Assembly: GCA_021397835.1 (NCBI GenBank)
Contig: JAJFZO010000731.1
Coordinates: 434,001-498,000 of the forward strand
Origin: Moringa oleifera
Taxonomy: Eukaryota > Streptophyta > Magnoliopsida > Brassicales > Moringaceae
Direction of reading: 5' to 3'
Length of the DNA stretch: 64,000 nucleotides
Shown here: positions 47,880 to 59,640 of the stretch, one piece after another
How the letters are laid out: each line of letters opens with the position of its first letter
Position numbering within the stretch: the stretch's first letter is position 1
The notes under the pieces: generated by a model
The model's database searches: none
Seen by the model: the letters and a program-made list of their open reading frames with translations, nothing else
What the model was told of the DNA's origin: nothing
Program-made: the position numbers and the translations under genes

Positions 47880-49935
47880 TAACCTGAATGAAATGTGATT
47901 TTGTTCGAAAAATTTTTAAAAATAAAATAAAATATTAAATTTAAAAAATATATATTAAGTAAAATCACTAAAAAGAAAAATCAATAAAAATAAAATAAAA
48001 TAAAACCTAAAAAATTCAAAAAAACTAAAAAAAGAAAAAGAAAAAAACACAAAAGATTAGAAACTTAAAAAATGAAAAATTAGAAAAAATAATGTAAAAT
48101 AATTTATAATTTAAAATAATTCAAGAATCATAAAACACTTTATAAAAAATAGAAAATAATTTTGATTTACATTGATCTTTTAAAGAAAAATGTAATAAAA
48201 ATACAGCAAATAAAACAATAAAAAAATGTAAACACAACAAAAAGATGAAATTTATCTAAAATAATAAATGAAAGTTTGTAAAAAATTAAATTAAAAAATT
48301 AAATAAATAAAAAATAAATATAAAAATAGTCAAATTATTACCACTTAGTGAGATCTAATATTTGTCATTATGTTGTATTAAAGCAGTGAAAGATGATAAA
48401 AATTAAAAAAATAATTAAAAATACAAAAAAATAAACAAAGTGAGAAATAAAAGCAAATAAAAAATCAAATAAAATTAAAAATTTAAGAAAAATAAAGTTA
48501 CTAAAAAATAAGTGCTAGAAAATAAAAATACTCAATAAAATAAAAATAATTATGAAAAAAATTTAAAAAACCAAAAGTAATAAAATTAAAATATAGTAAA
48601 AGAAAATCAAACGAAGCCAAGATAATACGTACAAAAATAAATTTTGTTTGATTAAAAGAAAATAAACTCTTTGCAAAGTAAGAAAATAAAATTTGTGAGA
48701 AAATAAAATAGTAAAAATAAAATAAAATAAAATATAAAATATATCAAAAATTATTAAAAATAAACACAATAAAAATAGAAAAAACATTATAAAATCCAAA
48801 AAATTCAAAGAAAAAGTGAATTATTAAAAAATACAAACTTAAAAACTTAAAAAATATAAAACAAAAATAAAATAATTTAAAATAATTAAAAAATCATAAA
48901 ATATTGTATAAAAAATTAAAAAATTTATCTATATTGATCTTTTAAAGAAAAATATAATATAAATAATATAAATCAAATAGTAAAAAAATAAAAATACAAC
49001 AAAAAATCAAAAGAATATCCAAATAAATAAAAAATATAAATTCTTTAATAAAATTTTAAAAAATAAAAAAATAAAAAGTAAAAAGTAAATAAAAACTGAA
49101 CCATATAAGTTAATGAAATTGCAATCACTTGGTGAGGTTTAATATTTTTTTATTAAATTAAAATAAACAAAAATAAAAAACAAAATTTTTTTTAAAAATA
49201 AAATAAATAAAAAAATTTAAAAATCAAATAAACTAAAAAAACAAAAAAAAAAAACAAAGTTACTGAAAGAAAATAAATGAAAGAAAGTAAAAAATAAAAC
49301 TTACAGCAACTTAAAGAAAATAGAAAAAAGTAAAAAAAGATCCCTGAAAATTAAGAAAATACATATAGAAAAAGATATCAGTAAAAAGACAAAATTCTTT
49401 GCAATGCAAAAAAGAAAAAAAGATTTTGTTGAAAAAAATAATAAAAGATAAAATAAAATAAATATTAAATATATCAAAAAATCATAAAACTTAAAATAAA
49501 ATAAAATATCAAAATATAATAAAATCTTAAAAAATCAAAGAAAATTAAAAATAATTGAAAAACACAAAAGATTAAAAAACTTAAAAAATGAGAAATGAGA
49601 AAAAATTAATTTAAAACAATTCAAGAATCATAAAATATTCTATAGAAACAATTTAAAATTACATTTTCATTGATCTTTTAAGGAAAAGCGTAATAAAAAT
49701 ACAACATATCAAATAGTAAAAAATCAACAAAAATATAAAATTATCTAAAATAAATAAATAAAGGAATGTAAAAAATAAAATTTAAAATTAAATAAATAAA
49801 ATGTAAATAGTAACAAAAGCTAAAATCCAAGTAAATTAACAAAATCACAACCACATAGTGGGGTTTAATATTTGTAATTTTGTTAAATTAAAGTATAAAA
49901 ATATAAAAAAAGTTATAAAATATCAAATTTGAATC
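47880..49935. repeat. A-rich tandem repeat block, copy 2
   Basis: This is the counterpart of roughly 41.8-43.65 kb. The same landmarks occur in the same order: the CAAGAATCATAAAA motif near 48120, 48890 and 49620, and CACTTAGTGAGATCTAATATTTG-like sequence near 48335, 49120 and 49850. No gene. Confidence 0.72.
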
Positions 49936-50400
49936 ATTTTTTTTTATCCAACAGTTCGAAATGAGAAAAAAGATTGGTGTTGAAATATTTTGAAATGATT
50001 CTCTTTTAACACCAAAATGGTGTTAAATCTGGTGTATAGAGTTGAGATGGCTTAATTGGACTCCTCAGGACAGCCATCATGATATGCATGGCCACTCAAA
50101 TAATCAGACTATGATATGTATTGCTTTTGTAGCACATGACTCACCCATGAATCATCTATTAAGGTATTAATAAAATTTACATTATAATCTTTTGCATTGT
50201 AGTCAACACTTTTTTTTTTAATGATATATCAACATGTTTTGTTGAATTGATAAAAAAATAGTAATTTAAAATAATTTAATAAAATTATTTATTTATATTA
50301 ATATAATAAATTATAAGTATTAATTTTTTATATTTTTATTTTAAAACTTAACATTAATTTTAAATTAATAAAAAAATTTGACCTGTTTTTATGGCTTATT
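49936..50400. other. Stretch without a recognised feature
   Basis: Ordinary AT-rich DNA between the A-rich block and repeat R3. Nothing coding or repeated is visible. Confidence 0.4.
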
Positions 50401-52445
50401 GTGCAAGTTTAAATAGGTGAGAAAAGTTATGAATCGATTCTCTTAGACCTAAAAGTGTTAAAATCTTTTGTTTGAGAAAACCAAGTGTCTTATTGCTTTC
50501 CTGCCTTGGTAACCACATCATCATTTTCTATTTGATCAAAACAAGAGATTTTATTCTGTTGGCCAAGTTCTCAACTTTTCATATGAAAATGCAAAGAGTT
50601 GTACAACATGACCTCCTTATATATAAAAATGGTTAGATTACTAAGTAGAGTCGAAAGTTAACAACTCTGCACAAAAACTTAAACTGTAACTCATCTTTCT
50701 TTTCTTCATATAATATCCACCTTTAAGCCTTTCCATGTTTTCAACTGAATCTAATAAAGTGAACCATAAAAGAAAAGGCTAATTTTGAATGCGGTAAGAA
50801 AATTTTAGTATTTATCTTTGGCTTTCACAAGTACATAACAAAATAGAGACACAGAGAGAAGGCATCTACCAAGATTCTTTTGACACCCTTCCAACTCATT
50901 TTAATTTCATAATCGATTCACTATATTATTAGAAATCCTACCACATGCAATGTAGAGGCTTCTAAATCATGTGGATAACATTTTCACAAGACGTTAGTTC
51001 TTTGATCTTATATTTTGTTCATCTGTTTGGAAAAATAAGGTTATTTTTGTTGTAATTTATTGTATATTAATTTGAGAATGAAAGAAATAAATGAATGAGA
51101 TTTTAGAATAAATATATATAAAAAATTTAAATCAAATTTATTTTTTGAAACTTTGATATGTTGATTGAATCAATCATATATTAGTTTTTTAATTTGGTTA
51201 GATTAGATATTGAGTCCAAAAGCTATAAATTGGACTTTAACTCCAATTATTGTAAAAGATTAAAGTAGTTTCATTGTTAAAATGTTTCAATAATGATTGA
51301 AATAAATTCTATATACTTTTTTTGAGTTAATATTTTAATTTTGAACAATTTTGACTAATGAAATATTTTTGTATAAATTTTTAAAATTTTAATATGTAAA
51401 GATTTTAAAAATATATTTTTAATATTAAAAAATAAATTTTTTAATATTAAAATTTGAACCATTTTTTATATTTGTAAAAATTTTTAAAATTAAAAGTTTT
51501 TATAAAATATTTTTAATTTGAATAGCCATTTAAAAAAAAATTCACAACATGAACTAAATTGAAGTAAATTGAAAATTTTCAAGAAAACATTTAATGTACA
51601 AGATCTTAATTTTAATAATTTTTAAAATTTTAAATTAACAATAACATTTATATTAATCCCAATTAAAATATAATACATACAATAGATTCAACAAATACTT
51701 TAAAATGCAACTACAATTTAAAATTTATTATATTTATTTTAATTTTTATTATTTATTTTATTAAATTTATCACGTATAGATATCTTTTTCTATAATTAAA
51801 TAAACTAAAACATTAGAAGATTCTAAATCCTATCAAAACTGAGGAATCAATTACATAAGAAACATACCGAGATCAAGTTGTAACATGAGATATCAATTTC
51901 TTGTGTCAATATTATAAGTGAAAAAAGAAAGTGTCACAGATTATTAAACTAGGTATTATAGTCCTATAATAGGTTTATTTTTGTCACTTATGGAGCCTTA
52001 CCATGTTCTTTCCTTTATTATATAATGAACTATGAGTCTAAAAGAAATAGAAGCCAAGATCTTTTTATTAGCATTAAAAGGTGATAAACCTTATGGTCTT
52101 CTAAGTAAGACAAAATAGTGAGTTTGTGTCACAACTTGTCTTAGAGACTTTTTTAACTTAGACATCTTGAATTATTTCTACATTAACAGATGCTAAGAAG
52201 TCACTCGAAAGGCAAGTCGTTAGACGTGGATCTCACTTTATTAAGGTTTAAGATCAAGAAAGTAGAGGGAAAAAAAAAGGAAAAAGGTTTATCACATTTA
52301 TTAAGGTCTAAGACCAAAGTAGAGGGGAGGCAAAATAGTCCTTGTAGTTTAATTACGGGATAAGGATTTTATAGTCATTTTAAGTATTCTTTGATCCCAT
52401 GTCATCATTTTATTAGTTTTTTTTTTGTTGCTTTTTGATTTTCAG
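50400..52445. repeat. Dispersed repeat R3
   Basis: Collinear with R2 from about 22190 to its right end, through TTTGATCCCAT and TTTTTGATTTTCAGGG. It lacks the left 0.7 kb present in R1 and R2. It is closer to R2 than to R1, for example in CCTTGGTAACCACATCATCATTTT and CTAGGTATTATAGTCCTATAATAGG. Non-coding. Confidence 0.72.
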
Positions 52446-52499
52446 GGATAAACATCTTGGTGTTATTTTATCTACAAAGTATTATTTTGAATAATCTTT

Positions 52500-54130
52500 T
52501 TTTGCTTTAAAAGTGCATTTTTTTTTTCCAAAATGTGCACCATAGTGTCTCTCTCAATCCTATACATCCTTTATGAAGCCAATATTTTAAGTGATATCCT
52601 TACCCTGCATAAACATATAGCCACTAACTTTAGCTTGTCCAATAGAAGTAAAGTGATATAAAGATCATAATTCCTTCATTAGTGAATTCTCTCTATAACA
52701 TACATCATGCAAAAAGTTGACATATTACCTGCCACTCACTTTGAAACACACCAACGGTCGAAACTCTCCTACCCTTTTCTAGTAGCCTTCCAAAATCCCA
52801 TCTCATACCTATATCTCCCTAATACTATCATCCAAACCCATCCTCCACCTTAAACCTACACTACACTACTTTTCTCTACAAATTGTCTTTCTCCCGTAAA
52901 AATCTCCATAACTATTTTCTTAGAAGTGTCTTAGTAAATGATCGAATTTGCTTGACTTCCAAATTGCCAATTCTTAATTGTTTTTGTACTATTTTCCAGT
53001 TAACCAAATAAAATTTATCAGTGACATTTTCAACTCAAAGAAATTTTCTTTGCAGTTTCTCCAATTTCCATGTCACATCCCTAGAGATTGGAAAAAGGAA
53101 CATAAAGTATAGTGATCTGTTGATTAGTGTCCTCTTAATCAGTGTTAGTTGATTAGTGTGCTCTTAATCATTGTTAATTGATCTTGTTTGGATAAATATC
53201 CCTTTTTCCATCCTACTAGTTTCTTCTCAACTCTCCCCATTACCTTATTCTAAATTGCCATCTCCTTATGCTTTGACCCTAAAAATGGACCCAAATATTG
53301 TATTTAAAGTGATCTTACCTTACAACCAAGGGAGCTTGCAAGATGTTCTCCATCCAATCCTACCCCTAGCAAAATTAATTCGCTCTTCTCCAAGTTTACT
53401 TTCAAACCCATGACTGCTTTGAAGCATAAAAGAACACATCTCACATTAATGAGTTGTTCTTTCTTTAACCACAAAACAAGATAGTGTCATGTGCATATAG
53501 TAAGTATGATACTACTATTTCTCTCCCCTCTTGCCATTTTTAAACCCCTCAATAAAATCTTCTTGGATCATTACACTCATCATACGATCAAAAATTGCAT
53601 AACTACCATTCTCTATCGAACTATCACCTTGTCACCAATCTCGTACTAGATGGCTAAAGCCATCAACTTTGAGTCACATATTTTCAAAATGAAAAAAGAA
53701 GGGGTTCCTATTGCAAGCCTTTTACCCCCAACAAAATAGGACAATGATCTGACATTGGCCTTGATAGAAATCCTTCGACTCCTACCTATATAAGCATACT
53801 TCTACTAGCTTGATATTAAAAATCTATCAAGTCTTGATAAAGAGTCATTGTCAGGCATGTTGGGTCAAGTGAAGTCACCTTCTTGAAAAGGTAGATCAAT
53901 TAATTCAAGCTCTATTATGACATCTTGGAAAGAGTTCCTACCTATTCCTCCCCGTTCTCTCCCTATTCTCTCATATTCATACACAACATCATTAAAATTT
54001 TATTTCCTCCTACATACCCTGAACTCCTCCCAAAGATGTGCATGGCTACCTCCTTCTAAATGTCCATATACCCTATTAGATAACCATTCCAATTTATTAT
54101 TCTTCGTTCTCTAAATGCATGATAAAAGCT
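52500..54130 (-). pseudogene. L1-type LINE remnant (endonuclease end and RT fragments)
   Basis: On the minus strand the C-terminal endonuclease part reads DVIIELELIDLPF, SLSRLDRFLI (about 53935-53800) and SDHCPILLGVKG (about 53745), then FENMWLKVDGF with changes. The first half of RT is deleted. What follows is GFKNGKRGEK, then LYAHDTILFC, where the catalytic FADD box has become YAHD (about 53484-53500), then GLKVNLEKSELILLG (about 53400), an LGLPLGSKHKEM-like stretch, LTMIKSTL and YFMFLFPISRDV. The 3' part is traceable through a GFWKATRKG motif near 52780. T-runs at about 52498-52530 could be the A-tail read from the plus strand. Multiple stops. Confidence 0.82.
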
Positions 54131-55060
54131 CTTTCTCAATTCTTTCCTATAAATAACCACACACCTTTTTATTCCATATAATAACAATTCCCTTTTAAGT
54201 CTCTCTGGATGGTAATGCCTCTACTCCACTCCTATATTGTTTCACAAACTTTTTATTATATTATCATTCATCTTTTTAATTTTTATCTCTTGTAAGAATG
54301 TCATATCAGCTTTTCACTTACTCAACCCATGTTTCATTATCATTTTTCTTTTTTTTTTTTTTTGAATTTTTAGGTGCCCTCACATACTAAGATATGATCC
54401 TAAACATGTTTAGGCTCCTTAAGCCATAAACACCTTCTCCTTTCTATGTCACTAAGGATTGCATCAGTTTGTTCATCCTAGTACCCACTCGTTAGTCCTA
54501 CTCTATCACTAATTCTGTCCAAATTACCATTGTTCTTGATATCACCTATTGTCACCCATTAGATCTAAATAGTGCCCTATTTCTATTAGATAGTGTCTTA
54601 TTGTTTCCTTGCAAACACACCACTGCTTCCTTCCCGAATTCTTTATCGTCACTATAACTAATGGCAGATCGACCCTCTCTATGGCCAAAACTAAATTCGC
54701 CCTTATCCAAAAATGATCGATAAAATTTAACTCCACGCAAGGATCAAATGGCCTTAATATCTTGACTCTCACCCCATCCATATCTCTGCTTCATAGTGGC
54801 ATCTTGGCTTGATTGTTGTATGATGAAGGTCGGGCAATGCTTCCCATCGATTTTATTAACACTAAGGTCATGTCCCTAGCCAACATCGCACAATTTCTTC
54901 AAGGAAGCCTAATAGAGTCGATTGGACCTGGGTTGGTCCACTATAAGGTCTCGAAAACCTAACTTATAATTATTCGAGTTCGAAAGCTTCGACCCACCTC
55001 TCTGTTTTTTCATATTTTGGGTTGGGGGTCCATGAATCTGTCTTGGGCCTCACTCTTCCT
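54131..55060 (-). other. Possible 5' part of the LINE, not proven
   Basis: A 79-codon open frame at 54781-54542 (MDGVRVKILRPFDPC, later WVKANL-like) lies upstream of the endonuclease remnant on the same strand and could be decayed LINE ORF1/ORF2 sequence. I see no zinc knuckle or endonuclease N-terminal motif. GC content is higher than around it. Confidence 0.3.
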
Positions 55061-55239
55061 TCCCCACTTTTGCTTAACCCAGCCCAACCCAAAACACTCT
55101 TAACCCAATTCAAATAACAAACACAAGAATGAAAGCAAACAACAAGAACAAAAAAAAAAAAAATTACAATAGCAATACTAACAACAACACAAACACCACC
55201 ATTAACATGAAATTAAAAAATAGATAACGGGTAGAAGAA

Positions 55240-55380
55240 CATGAAATGCAAACCCAAAGAAGTGCTTTTTAGATCTCCTTGGTCCTTGCATTATATTTTG
55301 CCCAATTGGAACATGCAATGGATCCTCTAGTGATGTTTCTTGATTCTCATCAACATGTAATAAAAAAAAAAAGCACAACA
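55240..55380 (-). pseudogene. Probable Ty3/gypsy polyprotein C-terminal remnant
   Basis: A short stretch reads SLEDPLHVPIGQ, then GPRRSKKHFFG on the minus strand. Plant gypsy polyproteins often end in a DPLHVPxGPxTRxRxKK pattern, which this resembles with substitutions. It is short and isolated, so the call is tentative. Confidence 0.4.
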
Positions 55381-55905
55381 TTAAAAAGCAATAAACAATC
55401 ACAAAAAATATACATTAAAATAAAAAAAAAGAATAACTATAAACGAAAAAAAGAAAAAAGATATAAGGATAAAAATAAAGAAACAAGAAAATAAAGAACA
55501 ATAATATGAATAGAAAACAAAGAACAAAAACAAAAACATAATGAAATATTAGAACAAAAGAACAAGAACAAAATAATAATAATAATATGAATAGAAAACA
55601 TAGAATAAAGACAAAAAAAATAACGAAATATTAGAATAAAAAGACAAGAATAAAAAAAGATAAAGAACAAACAAAAGAAAAAAAAAAAACAAAGACCAAA
55701 GCACAATAATTGCCAAAAAATGACAACCAATAAGATATAAAACTAGTATAAAAATATAAATCATACAACATATGATCCAAAAAATATTTAAAAATAAAAA
55801 ATATTGAATCAAAAGAAGTAAAAAAAATCTTAAAAAATCTAAAAATATAAAATATAAAGTTAAAAGAAAAATTATATCAAGAAAAATCTCCAAAAAAAAT
55901 ATGAT
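55380..55905. repeat. A-rich low-complexity DNA
   Basis: Dominated by AAAACAAA, AAAGAACAA and AATAAT motifs. A 40-bp AATATGAATAGAAAAC motif is repeated at about 55503 and 55586. Hydrophobic minus-strand frames here are artefacts of T-rich codons. Confidence 0.7.
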
Positions 55906-55909
55906 GAAA

Positions 55910-56145
55910 TAAAACTCCCATGCACAAGTAGGTCCATGGCATCAAAAAATATTAAGAATATCTCCATCTGATCATTCCAACGGTAGTTAAACACATCCCA
56001 ATGAAACTATAGCCTGCATATGCCACAATGTCCAACAAGGGTGCCTCCCCACTACCCAATAAGAGTAATGTTACTTTCAGCAAGGAGACTTGAACAAACC
56101 AACCAAGCAACCACTTGACAAATAGCCACTTCAAAGTTTTTGGCT
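55910..56145 (-). pseudogene. YIF1: YIF1 family fragment
   Basis: On the minus strand a 60-codon open frame reads KWLLGWFVQVSLLKVTLL, LGSGEAPLLDIVAYAGYSF and GMCLTTVGMI, followed after a TAA by YFLMPWTYLCMG. This matches the membrane-spanning part of YIF1, a partner of YIP1 in ER-Golgi vesicle traffic. The conserved GEAPLLDIVAYAGY motif is intact. Only one exon-sized piece remains and it is cut off by A-rich DNA, so it is a pseudogene fragment. It starts the minus-strand mosaic that continues to 62.8 kb. Confidence 0.85.
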
Positions 56146-57040
56146 AAACTTGGAGAAAATTGAAAATAGTTATCAAAAGATTACATGAGAAAGACTATTG
56201 GCGAATAGATAAAAGTCAATAAATTATGTAAACATGAAATGATCTAACACAATGGCATACCTTCAAGAAATATAACTATGAAACTTGAACATCAAATAGA
56301 ACTAATGGTAAAAACTATAAGAAAATCCATCAGAGAAAGGAAAAGTCAGTTTAGATGGCTCCTGAAAAATGATAGGTTACTCCCTTTATCTACTTTTACT
56401 CCTTTATCTTTCTTTATCTCTCTCTTCCTATTTAAGAAAAATTATAAGTAAAGTTTTCATTCAATATTGGAGAAGTTTGAGAGGAGTAGCTTCAATAAGA
56501 CCACCTTTCTCATAAAAGCACTAGCATAAAAATACTTTTGTCACTAATAACAATTGGATTTAGATGAATGCCTTAATTGGAAAATGTTTCAAATTACCAA
56601 GTCTTACGACTTTAATTTCAAAGTCCAAGGCCCATATTTAAGTGTCTCAAATGTAATCTACCTATCAAAGCCTCTAACTACCATAATTATACCAACAAAA
56701 TTTGGTGCCTATATAATAAGATAATACAACTTCCATTTCATAGCTAAGGTTCATGGTAAAGAAATAAATGCAAAAAGAAGTGTTTCTTTTAACATCAGTG
56801 AAAGTGATCAACCACATAATGTTGTAAAACCCATATCAGAAGAGTTAGCAAAGAATAAATGAAAACTAGACAATGGCTTTAATGGAATAGTCATCATGAA
56901 CCAAGATGGAGAACATAAGACAAAAGAGTTAACCAATGTAGTTCCTATTAAGACCCAAATACAAGCCAGCAAAAACAATGTAGGTACTAAATGCTATAAA
57001 TGGAATGTATAAGCAAGAACAACATAGGTACCAAACTCAT
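56146..57040. other. Stretch without a recognised gene
   Basis: No motif or repeat is recognised. It could hold intron or flank sequence of the YIF1 or carboxylase donors. Confidence 0.35.
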
Positions 57041-57044
57041 ATTA

Positions 57045-57120
57045 TTATTACTAATCCATATAATCTATTACTCTATCCAAACTATTGCTGTTATACTGCT
57101 ATTGCTACTACTACTCCATT
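57045..57120. repeat. Small CTA/CTG triplet-rich patch
   Basis: ATTACTAATCCATATAATC followed by CTGTTATACTGCTATTGC. It is the same kind of sequence as the array spacers and, as there, lies downstream (minus strand) of a carboxylase exon. This links the locus to the array. Confidence 0.7.
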
Positions 57121-57250
57121 TAGTATATGAAATAAAGCATTATGTAATGAAGAAATAATTCAAACAGAAACTTAAAAGGCTGCATGACAATGAAACCTTA
57201 ATGACTATGACAAGGAGTCTACAATCGAGGGCACAACTAGTGAAGCAAAC

Positions 57251-57413
57251 CTGATATTGAAAGAAAATAGTATTCATTGATTTATATGCTATAAAGATAC
57301 TCAACAGTAGCTTCTCCAACATAATCAACATATTTAGCCAACCTTCTAGTTGCTTGCTCAAGTTTCTTGATAGTATTGAGAGGAGCTAGAGTAATTAGAC
57401 CATCCTTACTAAC
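57251..57413 (-). pseudogene. ACC1: Orphan acetyl-CoA carboxylase exon 2
   Basis: On the minus strand it reads DGLITLAPLNTIKKLEQAT, RRLAKYVDYVGEATVEYLYS and then a stop, NEYYFL. This is the biotin carboxylase segment corresponding to exon 2 of the array and is much better preserved than any array copy: one in-frame TAA plus a roughly 10-nt loss before the donor. It lies between the triplet patch and the RBL pseudogene. It must come from the same donor gene but a separate, less-decayed copy. Confidence 0.88.
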
Positions 57414-57599
57414 CTATACTATACACATTAAAAAGTAAGGGTCTGTTAATAAAATACTCTTAAAAGATAAATTTTATTCTTCTCCTTTTATGATTGGGAA
57501 GGTGGAATGTAACTTGAATTCCATAGAAAGGAATATTGAAATAAGAAAAATGCATACATTTTAGGAACATAAATGAAAAATAAGGCCAATCAAGAAAAC

Positions 57600-58600
57600 A
57601 TAGACAATAATAGGGTGAACAGTATACCACACAAAATCAATCAATGCTTCCTTTGGACCCTCAAGGATTTTCACAACATGACCAGCCCTATTCAATATAT
57701 AGATCTTGTGCTCTCCTTGCTTACAAAACCCTAATTACTCGCTCACCATCACCACTGAAACAAGGTGCCTTCCTATGCATCTTAGTGATAAAATTTTGAA
57801 ATTCCTAAAAAAGTGCTAAACACTTTGATCCAATGGCCTTCATTTTCTTAACACCATCAATATCATTCGTGCCCTTATTTAGGTCATCAAGGGTACTAGC
57901 TCTATCTCTGAAAGGTGAAAGATTTTCACAAACTATGATTGTCCGATCATTCAAATTTGTAAGGAGATAATGCTTACTCTTTTGCTGAGACTATGTTATT
58001 AATGATTGCTCCCCAAAAATGGCAACTATAGCATGCACCTTAACACTTTTGTAATCTATTATGAGTATTCTCCTTAGAAGTTCCCCACATAAACCAGATC
58101 CCCATATTTGTTAAAAGCATGTAGTAGCAGAAGAGAAACTGGTACACTGGCCATGTCAGGAAGAGCAATTGGAAATCTAGTTGCGCCTCTTGCATTAATG
58201 TCAATAATCATGGAAGTAGATAAAAGAAGACAGACAAAATAAAAAAAAATGAAGTAAAGGAACCAGGATGTAAAAAAGCCTGTAGAGAGGTAGACAATCA
58301 TGTGCATAATCTTTCTTCCATTTAGGACATCCCAAATTGTCAATGACTTGTGAGTGGAAAATACAAGAATCTAATGGCCATACTTTGACCAGTAGCAACA
58401 CAATCCTTATCTTGAAGGTCCTTTGTGATTCCCCTCGCCTCAAAATCCCAAACAATGCAACTTCCATCAAAGCACCCAGCTAGTAGAGAATAGCAAAGCA
58501 AGTATAAGAATGAGCAACAAAGATTTCTGAAAAGTTCTTGTCATTACTAATATAAATTTTTCCATCCAATTGCCATACTTTGATGAAGTTATTATATTTT
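57600..58600 (-). pseudogene. RBL: RBL (RBBP5-like) WD40 pseudogene
   Basis: RBL is the plant RbBP5-like WD40 subunit of COMPASS H3K4 methyltransferase complexes. In order on the minus strand: LLAGCFDGSCIVWDFEARGI (about 58490-58430), LTIWDVLNGRKI (about 58345), MIIDINARG (about 58210), FNKYGDLVYVGNF (about 58115), YLLTNLNDRTIIVCENL (about 57975), IDGVKKMKAIGSKCLALF then a stop (about 57875), KAPCFSGDGE (about 57780) and EGPKEALIDFVWYT (about 57665). Stops, frameshifts and one GW-rich loss occur. Introns are retained, for example after GRKIM. The acidic C-terminal part is absent and the orphan carboxylase exon follows. Confidence 0.87.
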
Positions 58601-58869
58601 GGTGTATTAATATGAAAACAAACTAATGATTTTTGCCTAGAAAACCACTTCTACTCCCTTATACTACATTTTGATAATATTAACTTGTGGTCAACACTAA
58701 GGTAAACTAAAGATATTGCCAAGTTGGTGCAATAATTATCTAAATAAATAATTCATGACAGAAATTGAGATCGTTGTCATACTATGAATAATAAACAAGG
58801 ATTTCATTAGGTTCAAAAGCCTCGATTCAACCCTTCATAATTTTAGATTCACATATAAATTGTCTTGTA

Positions 58870-59640
58870 ACATTTTGAGAAAAACATATTTCAATGCAAG
58901 TTCTAAGAGGTGCTTGCTATTCCTTGTGGTTGGTAAAATGGAGTCCAATATATTGGCAAAAGAAAGTTGTAGCTACTTGGAAGATGTTACACTCTCTTTA
59001 TGTGGCCACATTTTTTCATCCAATGACTCAACAACATCATATTTAGATGACTCACAAGACCTATCCAATTCTGTAGAGATCCGTCACACGACACAAGTCA
59101 TAGATCACAATTCACAAAATCGATAACAGTTAACTACAAATTTCAAATAAGTAACATAAGAATACCACATTTCTTCACAAATATCTGGCAAGTTTCGAAA
59201 TGAGAATCAAATATGGAAGTAAGACACAACTATGTAAAATAATAAACTTTGAACACCAAAATAAGTCACATTCTTTGCTTGGGATCAATAAACTTCAAAA
59301 GACCACTTATGTATCATGTTTAACTCAAATAAGCATTTATAGTTATATGAGGAATCACACTAGCCATACCTTCTCAAAGTATCGGAGGTTCTAATGCACA
59401 AGCTTCTTGAGGTCTGCTCAATTATAGCCTACAGATCAACTTCATCATCATCACTATAGTCTAAGCTTGCCTCATTGCTGCTCGTCCGATGCTCTTCTTT
59501 ACTTGGATCATTTTAATCCTCAACCTCTGACTTTGAAGTGCAATCATCCCCAGATTCTGCATTATCTTCATCTGATTCAATTTTTGATGAACTATCATTA
59601 CCAAACTGATCTCATATCTAGCATTTTTCACAAGCTCTCG
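58870..59640 (-). pseudogene. Unrecognised acidic gene fragments
   Basis: Right after the SVR1 copy, a CAG acceptor is followed by FGNDSSSKIESDEDNAESGD, then a stop, PSKEEHRTSSNEASLDYSDD, DEVDL, a stop, and AIIEQTSRSLCIRTSDTLRR. Further on (about 59070-58960) is ELDRSCESSKYDVVESLDEK with WPHKESVTSSK. These look like exons of an acidic, Ser/Asp/Glu-rich nuclear-type protein that I cannot name. They do not match the RBL or SVR1 C-termini as I know them. Breaks are visible. Confidence 0.4.

Noticed and set aside
55437..55893. Overlapping long hydrophobic minus-strand ORFs
   Set aside because: Two frames are open at once in low-complexity A-rich DNA, a composition effect.
58860..59126. An 88-codon plus-strand ORF at the acidic fragment
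   Set aside because: The minus strand reads more like protein (the CESSKYDVVESLDEK stretch), so the plus-strand frame is taken as its shadow.
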